64,000 bases of DNA, from NCBI RefSeq assembly GCF_023091745.1, contig NC_068910.1, positions 42,023,272 to 42,087,271 on the forward strand. Direction: 5' to 3'. The position numbers and the translations under genes are program-made. The notes beneath the pieces are model-generated. The model was not told the origin of the DNA, did not search any database, and was given only the letters and a program-made list of their open reading frames with translations. Below, piece by piece: positions 22,386 to 32,372 of this stretch (the stretch's first letter is position 1; every line of letters starts with the position of its first letter). Origin of the DNA: Budorcas taxicolor (lineage: Eukaryota > Chordata > Mammalia > Artiodactyla > Bovidae).

Positions 22386-23044
22386 ACTACCCTTTTCAGT
22401 TCTAAAAAGTCCTAATGGTTAAAATGGTTTTTTTTTTTCCATATAATAAAGCATAATCTGACTCTCTTAATTTCCAGTTTTTGGTACCAGCTCAGAACTT
22501 TGGGTCCAAATAAAACCAATTTACCCCCTTGCCTAATTTATGTCTGGGTACAACTGTGCTGTCTTTGAGACACCTCTCTTCCCTGAATTAGCAGATCCTA
22601 GCACCCTCCCACTGCTTTTTAAATCTTATGGGTCCCCATCCCTTTGTGTTGTCAAGAATTCATCTTCTATACAGTTCCCATTATATTGGAATCAGTCCTT
22701 TCATATAACCTGGCGTGTTGGAAGAAGAGGTTGAAATTATGGTTGGGTTACTTGTAGGTATCATGTAATCATAGACACCATTAGGGAGCAAAGCATTATG
22801 GTTGCTGATTTGGGAAAACAGAGCCTTTGCGTTCTTCAATCTTCTTCCAACAACAGTAACAACTCAGATAGTAGATGCTCTGATAGAACAAACCCATGAG
22901 TGGTACCGAGAAGGTAGAGGAAGCAGAGACTATCAACTCACAGGACAGCTGAAGAACTAAGTGTGGCAGACCAAAAAAACAGCCGTTGATCTCCATCCCT
23001 TCCTTGTTCTTTGCAATGTGTATTTGCAGCTCTTCCAATGAAAA
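22386..23044. other. Unassigned intergenic sequence
   Basis: No gene or repeat recognised; a T-run at about 22429-22438. Confidence 0.45.
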
Positions 23045-23412
23045 GGTGGAGTCTAATTACCTTCTCCTTGAAGATGGGCTGATACTGTGATCAGTTTCAG
23101 TCAAAACAACAGGAAGGAAATGACACTGTACCAGTTTTGAGGCTGAGCCTGAAGAAACTTGCAAGCTTTCACTCAATCTCTTTGAAACCTGACCAGCTGC
23201 CATGTGAAAACTGCCAGCTAGAACACAAGAGTCCACACTGAATAGAGGTGAGCTATCAGAAATGAACTTCTCTGAGATGAGCCAGGCAACCCAACAGTTG
23301 ATCACAAGCACGTGAGTGAGACCAACTAGGCCAATATAAACACTCAGCTAAAGCTAACCCATATTGCTAATCTGCACAGTCATGGATTAAATAAACAGAT
23401 GTTGTTTTAAAA
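23045..23412 (+). repeat. Possible MaLR-type LTR, very diverged
   Basis: The segments GACACTGTACCAGTTTTGAGG, CCAGCTGCCATGTGAAAAC and, at the end, GATTAAATAAACAGATGTTG resemble the order in an ancient mammalian LTR ending 'aataaatgcttgttgtttta'. The evidence is weak and it could be unrelated sequence. Confidence 0.4.
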
Positions 23413-23420
23413 GTGATCAT

Positions 23421-23604
23421 GGAACTGTGCTCAATCTTATGTGGTAGCCTGGATGGGAAGGGAGTTTGGGGGAGAATGCATGCACACACACATATGTTGT
23501 TAATGGGTTATACTCCAATACAAAATGAAAAGTAAATTAGAAAATTAGAAAAAAAATTAGAAAATTAAATTAGAAAAAAAAAGCAAATTAGAAAAAAAAA
23601 GTTT
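23421..23604 (+). mobile_element. L1 3' UTR fragment with A-rich tail
   Basis: Matches the bovine L1 3' end: CTGTGCTCAATCTTATGTGG, then GATGGGAAGGGAGTTTGGG, then TTGTTAATGGGTTATACTCC, with part of the UTR missing between. The tail (from 23531) has become an array of AAATTAGAAAA-like units. Confidence 0.6.
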
Positions 23605-23656
23605 TAGGGTTGTTTCTTTCACAGTCAAAGCTCAGTGACAACACCATATCTGTAGC

Positions 23657-23697
23657 TAACCTTAACCCTAACCCTAAGCCCTAACCCTAACCCTAAG
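23657..23697. repeat. Interstitial telomeric tract (CCCTAA)n
   Basis: About 40 bp of vertebrate telomere repeat in CCCTAA orientation: four exact CCTAAC/CCCTAA-type pairs interrupted by CTTAAC and two CCTAAG variants. It lies 50 bp after the L1 tail. Confidence 0.9.
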
Positions 23698-23925
23698 CAT
23701 AATATCCTTAAGGAACTACTAATATGTGCAGTATCTACCTATAAACAATAAAACACAAAGCAGCACAATTGGAAAACAACATCACAAACATCTTTTTTAA
23801 AAAGCAAAGTAAAAAATATGACTAGTATTATTACATTTGTTAGCAAATATCTAAGACAATGGTGACAACAGGCCACATGGACCAAGAGGGAGAATTTATT
23901 TTTCCTTAAAGACCACACAAGTAGT

Positions 23926-24156
23926 CATGGACCAAAATGAAAGTGTTAGTCACTCAGTCGTGTCTCTGTGACCCCATGGACTGTAGCCCTTCCGGCTCCT
24001 CTGTCCATGGGATTCTCCAGGCAGGGATACTGGAGTGGGTTGCCATGCCATGCCCCAGGGGATCTTTCCAACCCAGGGATCAAACCCAGGTCTCCTGCAT
24101 TGTAGGCAGATTCTTTACCATGTAAGCCACCAAGAAAGTCCTGCCATGGACCAAAA
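23926..24156 (-). mobile_element. Bov-tA SINE, antisense, perfect 12-bp TSD
   Basis: CATGGACCAAAA at 23926-23937 is repeated exactly at 24145-24156. Between them lies a full-length antisense Bov-tA: tail GTGTTAGTCACTCAGTCG at the left, and the tRNA-derived head (complement of GTAAGCCACCAAGAAAGTCC) at the right. Confidence 0.95.
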
Positions 24157-24879
24157 CATTATCTCAATCAATCATTCCAGTTAGTATAATTCTTATACTT
24201 AAGAGGGTTCATCCAAGTGGCCCCTTTTCTAGTATTTACCGATACCAAGGCATCAAATTCTGCCTTATGCTTACTCTGCCCTCCTGTCCTGCTCAGTCGT
24301 GTAAAGTCAAGAAGGGTTTCTAACACAAAAGAAGCATCAAAGACATTAAAATAAATGCTAACCTTCCCCTCTGTCCTCATTAACACAGGCTGAGTTCTGT
24401 CATCTATCACTCTTGAAAATTCTCTGGTGGGTCTTCAAGATCTGTGTTCCCACCCTTCTGAAGGCTATTCTGAATCTCTTTTGTATGGAACACTCGCTCC
24501 ATTGGTTCGCAACCTGAAAGATCGAAATGAGGGGATGCAAATGGACCCAGTTATTCTAAATTAATTGCTGGTGGGGGCAGAACACTTTCCATCACATTAC
24601 AGATTCAGAGGAACTCAATTCCCAGTTGTGTCTTCTGAGATTCACAGTGCTTCATGCACTTGTCAATCTTCTTCACTCGCGAGATGACACAGTGGCAGTC
24701 TTTGGTAAGAATATTAAGGGATATTAATCAGAAATCAGGCCAGTTTAACATGTCACTTGCTAAACTGTAATGATTTGGTAATAACTGCTAGCAAATTTTA
24801 ATTTGTACATTATTAAAAGTATGTCTGTTTCAGGTACCACAGTTACATTGCTTAGAGCAGGAACTCTCTAATTAGACAA
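24157..24879. other. Unassigned intergenic sequence
   Basis: No gene or repeat recognised. Confidence 0.45.
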
Positions 24880-25025
24880 CCTCTGTGGGAATACTAACCT
24901 TACCACTTATTAGCTCTTTGCCCTTGATAAAGTTCATTGAAACCTCTATGTCTGAGTTTCCATACCTTAAAAGTCAGGCTAATAATACTTTTCCAACAGT
25001 TCATATGAGGACTAAAAGAGTCACC
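24880..25025 (+). repeat. MIR SINE fragment
   Basis: Sense MIR: CTTACCACTTATTAGCTCTTTG, then CTATGTCTGAGTTTCCATACC and AGTTCATATGAGGAC. Confidence 0.65.
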
Positions 25026-25160
25026 AAATTTCTCTGAATTTAATATGCTTGAGACACTGTTATTTTATATATCAACAGGAAAGAAAATGAGAGTGAAATA
25101 CACACTAATTTTGGAGAAGTTAAATGTGGGGAGAGAAAGAATTGATGAGATCTAATAACA

Positions 25161-25800
25161 CTTGGCAACAAGGAGTTCATGATCTGAGCCACAGTCAGCT
25201 CCCAGTCTTTTTTTTGCTGACTGTATAGAGTTTCTCCATCTTTGTCTGCAAAGAATATAATCAATCTGATTTCTGTATTGATTATCTGGTGATGTCCACG
25301 TGTAGAGTATTAAAAAGCAGGGACGTTACTTTGCCAGCAAAAGTCCATCTAGTCAAAGATATGTTTTTTTCCAGTAGTCATGTACGGATGTGAGAGCTGG
25401 ACTATAAAGAAAGCTGAGTGCCAAAGAATTGATGCTTTTGAACTGTGGTGTGGGAGCAGACTCTTGAGAGTTCCTTGGACTGCAAGGAGATCCAAGCAGT
25501 CCATCGTAAAGGAAATCAGTCCTGAATATTCACTGGAAGGACGGATGCTGAAGCTGAAACTCCAGTACTTTGGCCACCTGATGCAAAGAGCTGACTCATT
25601 GGAAAAGACCCTGATGCTAGGAAAGATTGAAAGCAGGAGGAGAGGGGGATGACAGAGGACGAGATGGTTGGATGGCATCACCGATTTGATGGAGATGAGT
25701 TTGAGCAAGCTCTGGGAGTTGGTGATAGACAGGGAGGCCTGGCACGCTGCAGTCCATGGGTTTACAAAGAGATGACAGACACGACTGAGCGACTGAACTG
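25161..25800 (+). mobile_element. BovB LINE with inverted 5' segment
   Basis: Two BovB pieces lie back to back. 25161-25307 is antisense and matches the segment just after the endonuclease domain (its sense version can be read at about 32178-32325 in another copy). 25308-25800 is sense and covers the C-terminal region and tail, with older 3' variants. They meet at a few shared bases (GTATTAAAAAGCAG). The piece nearer the element's 5' end is the inverted one, as in a twin-priming event. No TSD is visible. Confidence 0.88.
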
Positions 25801-25829
25801 AATGGACACTGAACAACTATGTAAGTTTT

Positions 25830-25935
25830 CTAGCCTTGGTTTCCTCATGAATAAAGAACAGGGAACAGTAAATGCCCAGGTTGTAGGTTCTGATCACAAA
25901 ATGTGTCACATAGCAAGCACTCAGTAACTATTAGG
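25830..25935 (+). repeat. MIR SINE fragment
   Basis: Sense MIR: TTTTCTAGCCTTGGTTTCCTC and CACATAGCAAGCACTCAGTAAC. Confidence 0.6.
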
Positions 25936-26059
25936 CTGCGGTAATTCTGGAATTAATAACCTCTCCCTCCCACACTATCACCATGCCATTGGAGTAAGTT
26001 CTTTTCTTGTCTATTGTAATTTCTATAAAAACTACTGGGAGCAATAATTATAATCCAAT

Positions 26060-26105
26060 AAAGTTCTTAACCACAGTGCCTGGCACACAGAGGTTGCTCA
26101 ATAAA
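26060..26105 (+). repeat. MIR or L2 3'-end fragment
   Basis: ACAGTGCCTGGCACACAGAGG followed by TTGCTCAATAAAT matches the shared 3' end of MIR and L2. Confidence 0.55.
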
Positions 26106-26454
26106 TTGTAGCTCTCTTACAATGACAATAGAGTACTCTGAGGATTCATCTGAATATCTAAAGTTGCCTTTCCCCTCGTCCTGCTCTCTCTGAGCATGAA
26201 CCTTACTGAGGATGAATTTTATGATAATTACTATAACATCCTTTTCACTTAAACGCAACATTATCAGTTCTATCCAGGACACTTGCCAGTGTTGTTCTTT
26301 CAATTAGCATTGTATACATTGAACTTGAACTCAGTAAGGATTGGGGAGGGGGCAGTCGGGATAAAAGCACTTCAGTAGACTTCTGGAGCAGGGGAGGTAT
26401 TCCATGGTAAGCATCCTACTCATGTCTGGGGCTGTATGGCCTTATCCACTCCTC

Positions 26455-26545
26455 CCACTACAAAATGAATTAGATAATACCACTTTATTTATTTCACAGA
26501 TAAGGAAATCAGGACTCTGAGGGTTTAAGTAATCTGTTTAGAGTC
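26455..26545 (-). repeat. MIR SINE fragment
   Basis: Antisense MIR core ATTTCACAGATAAGGAAATC at 26491, then AGGGTTTAAGTAATCTG. Confidence 0.65.
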
Positions 26546-26550
26546 AATTT

Positions 26551-26771
26551 AAAGGAGCAATGGGGACTTCCCTGGTGGTCCAATGGTAAAGATGTCACCT
26601 TCTAATACAGGGGGTGCAGGTTTGATCCCTGGTCAGGGAGCTAAGATCACACATGCCTCAGGACCAAGAAACAAAAACATAAAACAGAAGCAATATTGTA
26701 ACAAACTCAATAAAGACTTGCAAAATGGTCTACATCAAAAAATCATAAAAACATTTTTAAAAGGTGCAATG
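26551..26771 (+). mobile_element. CHR-type tRNA-Glu SINE with TSD
   Basis: GACTTCCCTGGTGGTCCAATG is the tRNA-Glu-derived head; GATCCCTGGTCAGGGAGCTAAG follows, then a tail with CAATATTGTAACAAACTCAATAAAG. AAAGGAGCAATG (26551-26562) and AAAGGTGCAATG (26760-26771) form a TSD with one mismatch. This is the whale-plus-ruminant SINE family, older than Bov-tA. Confidence 0.88.
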
Positions 26772-27264
26772 TATGAACCCCAAGGATGAAGCCCTAAGCT
26801 CCACAGCAGGTGGAACTGCTGTCCTGCATTTCCTTTCCTTGCCTAATTGTTCACATTTAACTTGTTTGAACTTCAGGTTCTTCTATACCATTACGAGAGT
26901 GGAAAGGATCAGTGTAGGAATCATCGACCCTGAAGATTCAGTGAGCCTCTGAAAAAATAGGGTATGACTAACTATCAAATATTTCATGCATCCCTCATTT
27001 CTGTTGGTCAAGCAACTTATAAAGAAGTGAAGGGAAAACTTCAGAAGCTAAGTTGAAGTCAAGAAGTGTGTCCTGTGAGGACAGGCGGGAAATATTAAGG
27101 CTCTTGTGACTGAGATTTATACAATCATCGACCATTATGATTTTCTAAATCCTGGTATATGGAGAGCAGATGGCCTATACATGTATGATGGGGTCATTTT
27201 TTGCACCATGGAGAATAAAGTGTATGATGCTTCCTCCAGCAGTAAAAACACCGGGTTAATCCTG
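26772..27264. other. Unassigned intergenic sequence
   Basis: No gene or repeat recognised. Confidence 0.45.
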
Positions 27265-27480
27265 CATATACTAAACTCCCATCACGTGCCAGGCCATGCT
27301 CGGTGCTCTGTATAAACCATTTTATTAGTTCTCATAACCTGTAAAGAAGATTCGATGTTCATTTTATGGGTGAGAAAATCAAGACTTATGAATAGTCAAT
27401 ATTATGCCTAAGCTTACACAACAGATCAATGGTAAAGTCTGGGTTTCAGCCCAGGTTTTGAATATTCAATTTGGTGCTAA
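27265..27480 (-). repeat. MIR SINE
   Basis: Antisense MIR: CACGTGCCAGGCCATGCTCGG, then TTTATGGGTGAGAAAATCAAG and the TACACAACAGATCAATGGTAA region, in consensus order. Confidence 0.7.
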
Positions 27481-27565
27481 TACTGGCTTGAGGGGGGTTG
27501 GATTAGAATTCTCTAGTGTGTTCCTATTAGTAGAGTTTGTCAGATTTTTTTTTTTTTTTTTTTTT

Positions 27566-28062
27566 GTAAATTTGGGCAAAGCTGGGTTAAAATGAGACAG
27601 GCTTTCTCATTGTGGAACTGATCAGAAGCTCTGTTACATTTCAGAAGTAAGATATAGCATGTATCATTTCCCAAATGGAATTTGTTTTTCAAGACACATT
27701 TCTTTGACTATTGTTTATACTACAGGTTTGGGGAAGCACTGGCAAGATATATTCCCAGATGAACTATGTATTATGGCTACACAGAGAAGTTATTTAGGAG
27801 CATTTATTTACGAAGAACTGTAAGGGACACACATCCTGAGTACTGATTTAAGAGATAATTAAATGAAAAAAAATACAACTTAGATGAAATATGGTAAATT
27901 TGACAGTATAAATAAAGCATTTAAAATAGTTATTAGGTGTAAGAAACTACTGAGAAATTGTCCCAACATTATTTTTTGATTGATGCCATATATGACTTAA
28001 TAATATAATGACATTGTATATTGGCTGGTGGTTTTGATTATGTCCTAGTATGCTGTAACATA
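27566..28062. other. Unassigned intergenic sequence
   Basis: No gene or repeat recognised. A T-run at about 27547-27565 precedes it. Confidence 0.45.
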
Positions 28063-28146
28063 AGCATATGCTCAGTCCCGTCTGACTCCTTATGATCTCA
28101 AGGACTGCAGTTTTCCAAGTCTTCTATCCATGAGATTTTTCAGGCA
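28063..28146 (-). mobile_element. Bov-tA SINE fragment, antisense, diverged
   Basis: ATGCTCAGTCCCGTCTGACTCC, GATCTCAAGGACTGCAG and TCTATCCATGAGATTTTTCAGGC follow the antisense Bov-tA tail half. Confidence 0.75.
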
Positions 28147-29602
28147 GTTTCATATAAATACCTAACACAAGATGTCGTGAAGAATGTATACATTCTATCA
28201 GTGATTCACTGCTTTGTTTTTAACAGTTGTACACACTCACATTTGCTAACTCGCTGGCTCCACATCTTACTTTCACTTAAGCAATTTCATATTTATGTGG
28301 GTTTGGATTGAAGTTATAGCACGAGATACATCACTGCTAGCTTTATAAACAAAAGATCGATAGCAGCTCAGCTGTCAGCCCACTGTTCAATCTGTCCCTT
28401 ATCTATCAGATTGCAGTTTACAGAGGCAGTCTAAGTAATTACAATTCTTCATAGCTCTACAAACTTCCTCTGACATCAACATGATTATTTCCTGGGAAGC
28501 TGTAACTTTAAACATTTCTCTGAACTTCAAACTGCATGAATCAGCAACTTGCATTCAAGATTTGAAGTGTCAGCGAATCCTCCTTTAAAACTGGATATTT
28601 CCTGGAACAGTTGGCTTAAAAAAAGAAAGTCACGCAGTTCTCCAAAATCTTTGTGGATATTTTTTAAGCACCAGGCTGTCTATAATTACTTTAAAAGATT
28701 TCTAAGGCAGAAAAATAAGAAGAGTTCTTAACTTCAGAACAATTTAAATTATTAAGATTTATCAAAGTAAGATGCTTTAATTACAAAGGGAAATTTCACC
28801 ACATAAAGGGTTTTAATGACTGGCTTTAATGAAGAATACATCTGATGACTGTAAATGAAACACAAGTTTCTGTGAAGGTTCTCCCTTATCTTTGGCTTCT
28901 CTTTTTACCTGGAATTAGTCAGCCTAATGATCTTCCCTAAAATAATAATCAGATAACATCACACAAATCAATGGGCTTAAAATCTTCTACCAAAAGGTGG
29001 CATACAGTTTCTGTGTCTTTAGCAGACCAGCTAAGAACGGAACAATTCTCTCAATAAAAACAATATAAACTGTGGAAAAAATACTCATGATGTTGAAGAG
29101 CAACCAAGGCAATGAGCACTGAGATGTCAAGATCACTGGACAAGGGAAATAAGGATCTGATCCTGACGCTGGGGATAGCTTTTTCCTTTGTGGCATTTGG
29201 CAGGTCAACTCAGCAGCCTGCAAGCTGATAATAGCACCAGAAGCTACCAACAGTATTCCAAAGATACCAGATACTAGTAATGGGTATAAAGCAGTAGGTT
29301 GAGAGGCCGACATTGAAAATTAAGTCATCTCGAGGCACTCAAGAACAAAAAACAGACTTTAAGGGCCACCAATAACAAGGGATCAGGTAAAAATCTCAGA
29401 CTATGGGTTGAGTGTCTGAAGGGGTTACAACAAAGAAGTGAGGGATAAACAGAAGCAAACTAACACACACAAAGATTAGAATCCAATTCAATCAGCTCAA
29501 CCCCAAACTGTGTTGAGATGTATATCCCCAGCCAAGCTGACTGCTGAAAGTAAAATCAAATCTTATGAAATACAAGATAATATCATCAGACAATGGAATT
29601 CT
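28147..29602. other. Unassigned intergenic sequence with one hydrophobic reading frame
   Basis: No repeat recognised. A minus-strand frame at 29313-28987 (108 codons) starts MSASQPTALYPLLVSGIFG and has two hydrophobic stretches, but I know no family for it and see no supporting gene structure. The piece at 28350-28650 has several TAATTA/TAATTAC sites and no repeat similarity, so it may be conserved non-coding DNA. Both ideas are unproven. Confidence 0.35.
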
Positions 29603-29756
29603 CTCTGTATTTTTAAAATTATTTATTTATTTTTTGTTGCCCTGTGCAGCATGCAGGATCTTAGTTCTCCAACAAGGGATGAAACCCACAACCCTTGCAT
29701 TGGAAGCAGAGTCTCAACCACTGAACCACCAGGGACATCCCACTCTGTAATTTTTT
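29603..29756 (-). mobile_element. CHR-type SINE, antisense
   Basis: Antisense tRNA-derived SINE: TTTTGTTGCCCTGTGCAGC, AGGATCTTAGTTCTCCAAC and the head complement CTGAACCACCAGGGACATCCC. CTCTGTATTTTT (29603-29614) and CTCTGTAATTTTTT (29743-29756) form an imperfect TSD. Confidence 0.82.
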
Positions 29757-29920
29757 ATACTCATATTTGACACCAAGTTTTTAAAATTATGTCATTCAAC
29801 TGATCAGGAGTCATGATTAAATGGCTAAAAAACAAGAGAAAAACAAAACATGGCTAAAAATTTAAACAATAAAATACAGTAAAATAAAATATTCACAAGA
29901 GATTCATATATTAGAGCTAC

Positions 29921-30165
29921 TGTTGTTTTTGTTCAGGTGCCTGACTCTTTATGAACTCCTGAACTATAGCATATTGGGCTTCCCTGTCATTCACTATGTC
30001 CCTGAGTTTGCTCAAACTCATGTCCATCAAGTCATTGAGGACATCCAAACATTTCATCCTCTGTCGCCCCCTTCTCCTCTTGCCCTCACTCTTTCCCAAC
30101 ATCAGGATCTTTTCCAATGACCCAGTTCTTCACATCAGGTGGCTGAAGTATTGGAGCTTCAGAGA
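29921..30165 (-). mobile_element. BovB LINE 3' fragment, antisense, old
   Basis: Antisense BovB 3' end: GCTCAAACTCATGTCCATCAAG, CTCTGTCGCCCCCTTCTCC, AACATCAGGATCTTTTCCAATG. The complement gives the C-terminal words EKILMLGKSEGKRRRGRQRM. Diverged, with no TSD found. Confidence 0.85.
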
Positions 30166-30435
30166 TTTTAAAATAACTGTTAGCCCACAACATTAGATGA
30201 TATGATAAAAAGGATTTCAAGAGGTAATTGGAATTCATTAAAAAGAATAAAATGGAAATCATGAAACTGAAAAATACCAATAAATGGAATTAGAAAAAAA
30301 TAGTAAAGCTGAAGAGATAATTTTTAAGTTGAGAATTTGGTCAGTCAAAAATACTATAACTAATGCAGAGATATTTTAAAAACATGAAAACAATTGTAAA
30401 CAATGTGACTGACAATTTTTCCAAAATTTACAAAA

Positions 30436-30800
30436 AGCTGGAGAGGACTCTTGAGAGTTCCTTGGACACCAAGGAGATCAAACCAATCAATCCTAAAGGA
30501 AATCAACCTTGAACACTCACTGAAAGGACTGATGCTAAAGCTGAAACTCCAATACTTTGGCCACCTGATGCAAAGATGCAAAGAACTGACTCACTGGAAA
30601 AGACCCTGATGCTGGGAATGATTGAGGGCAGTAGAAGGGGATGACAGAGGATGAGATGGTTGGATGGCATCATGAACTCAATGGATATGAGTCTGAGCAA
30701 ACTCCAGGAGACGGTGAAGGACAGGACAGGGAAGCCTGGAGTGCTGCAGTCCGTGGGGTCACAAAGAGTCAGACACAACTGAGCGACTGAACAACAATAA
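30436..30800 (+). mobile_element. BovB LINE 3' fragment, sense, older
   Basis: Starts AGCTGGAGAGGACTCTTGAGAG and runs to GACTGAGCGACTGAACAAC. It carries the CTTTGGCCACCTGATGCAAAG segment with a small local duplication (GCAAAGAT repeated near 30570), and has older 3' variants. Confidence 0.9.
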
Positions 30801-30847
30801 CATGCAGCTCAGTATAAAAAAAAATAAATTAAAAAAAATCAGCTGAA

Positions 30848-31688
30848 GGCCTAAATACATATTTATCCAAAGAAGACATACAGATGGTCAAGAGGCACAT
30901 GAAAAGATGACCAACTATACTAATTATTAAAGAAATGCAAATCAAAACTACAATGAAATCATCATCTCATACCAGTCAGGATGGTCATCACCAAAAAATC
31001 TAAGAACAAAAAATAATGGAGAAGGTATGGAGAAAAAGAAACCATCCTAAACAGTTGGAGGAAAAGTAAACTGGTATAGCCACTACAGAAAACAGGAAGG
31101 AGGTTCCTTAAAAACACTGAAAAGAGAGCTACCGTATGAATCAGCAATCCCATTCTTGGGCGTATATCAAGAGAAAAACACACAGTTTGAAAAGATATAT
31201 GCACTCATGTTTGGGAACGCATGTAAGAATTAAAGATTTTAAAATTAAAAAATAAAAAACTAAAAAAAAAAGAAAAGATATATGCACTCCAATGTTCACT
31301 ATAGCACTGTTTACAACAGCCAAGACATGGAAGCAACCTAAATGTCCATTGAGAGATGAATGGATAAAGATGTCGTGATACATATACACAATGGAATATT
31401 ATTCAGCCATAAAGAAGGATTAAATGACATTTGCGACAACATGGATTGACTTGGAGATTATCATACCAAGTGAAGTAAGTCAGACAGAGAAAGGCAAATA
31501 TGTGATACTGCTTATATGTGGAATGTAAAAAATACACAAATGAACTTATTCACTAAACAGAAACAGACTCACAGGCTGAGAACAAACTTATGTCTTCCAA
31601 GGGGAAAGGTGGTAGGGAAGGACAGATTGGGAGTTTGGGATTGACAAATATACACTTCTATATTTAAAATATTTAAAATAAGACGGCA
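30848..31688 (+). mobile_element. L1 LINE, 3' end of ORF2 and start of 3' UTR
   Basis: Clear bovine-type L1 sense text: TCCAAAGAAGACATACAGATGG, AAATGCAAATCAAAACTACAATG, CATTGAGAGATGAATGGATAAAG, GGAATATTATTCAGCCATAAAG, then the UTR word GATTGGGAGTTTGGGATTG. It stops where the next BovB begins. It is interrupted at 31207-31271 by a second, tiny L1 insertion. Several stops and small changes make it non-functional. Confidence 0.92.
31189..31289 (+). mobile_element. 65-bp L1 insertion nested in L1, perfect 18-bp TSD
   Basis: GAAAAGATATATGCACTC is present at 31189-31206 and again at 31272-31289. Between them are 65 bp: ATGTTTGGGAACGCATG, then AAAGATTTTAAAATT and an A-rich tail. This is the last part of an L1 3' UTR in sense orientation. 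The TSD follows TTT, so the nick site TTT/GAAAA fits L1 endonuclease preference. The surrounding L1 reads on without loss. Confidence 0.95.
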
Positions 31689-31736
31689 AGAGTAAACGTC
31701 AACATTTCAGGAATCAGCGAATTAAAATGGACTGCA

Positions 31737-32093
31737 ATGGGTGAATTTAACTCAGATCACCATTATATCTACTACTGTGGGCAAGAATCCCTTAGAATAA
31801 ATGGAGTAGCCATCATGGTCAACAAAAGAGTCCAAAATGCAGTACTTGGATGCAACCTCAAAAACAACAGAATGATCTCTGTTTGTTTCAAAGGCAAACC
31901 ATTCAATATCACAGTAATCCAAGTCTATGCCCTGACTAGTAATGCTGAAGAAGCTGAAGTTGAACAGTTCTATGAAGACCTTCTAGAACTAACACCCAAA
32001 ACAGATGTCCTTTTCATTATAGGAGACTGGAATGCAAAAGTAGGAAGTCAAGAAACACATGGAATAACAAGCAAAATTGGCCTTAGAGTATAA
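31737..32093 (+). pseudogene. BovB endonuclease domain, broken
   Basis: A 118-codon open stretch encoding the AP-type endonuclease that nicks target DNA before reverse transcription. Visible motifs are FNSDHHYIYYCG near the start, NGVAIMVNKRVQNAV, and FIIGDWNAKVGSQ, in which the GDWN residues belong to the active site. The N-terminal catalytic part is missing because the element is 5'-truncated, and a TAA at 32091-32093 ends the frame early. It cannot be functional as it stands. No host promoter or splice context is seen. Confidence 0.88.
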
Positions 32094-32372
32094 AATGAAG
32101 CAGGGCAAAGGCTAATAGAGTTTTGCCAAGAAAACACACTGGTCATAGCAAACCCTCTTTAAACAACACAAGAGAAGACTCTACACATGGACATCACCAG
32201 ATGGTCAACACTGAAATCAGATTGATTATATTCTTTGCAACCAAAGATGGAGAAGCTCTATACAGTCAGCAAAAACAAGACCAGGAGCTGACTGTGGCTC
32301 AGATCATGAACTCCTTATTGACAAATTCAGACTTAAATTAAAGAAAGTAGGGAAAACCGCTAGACCATTCAG

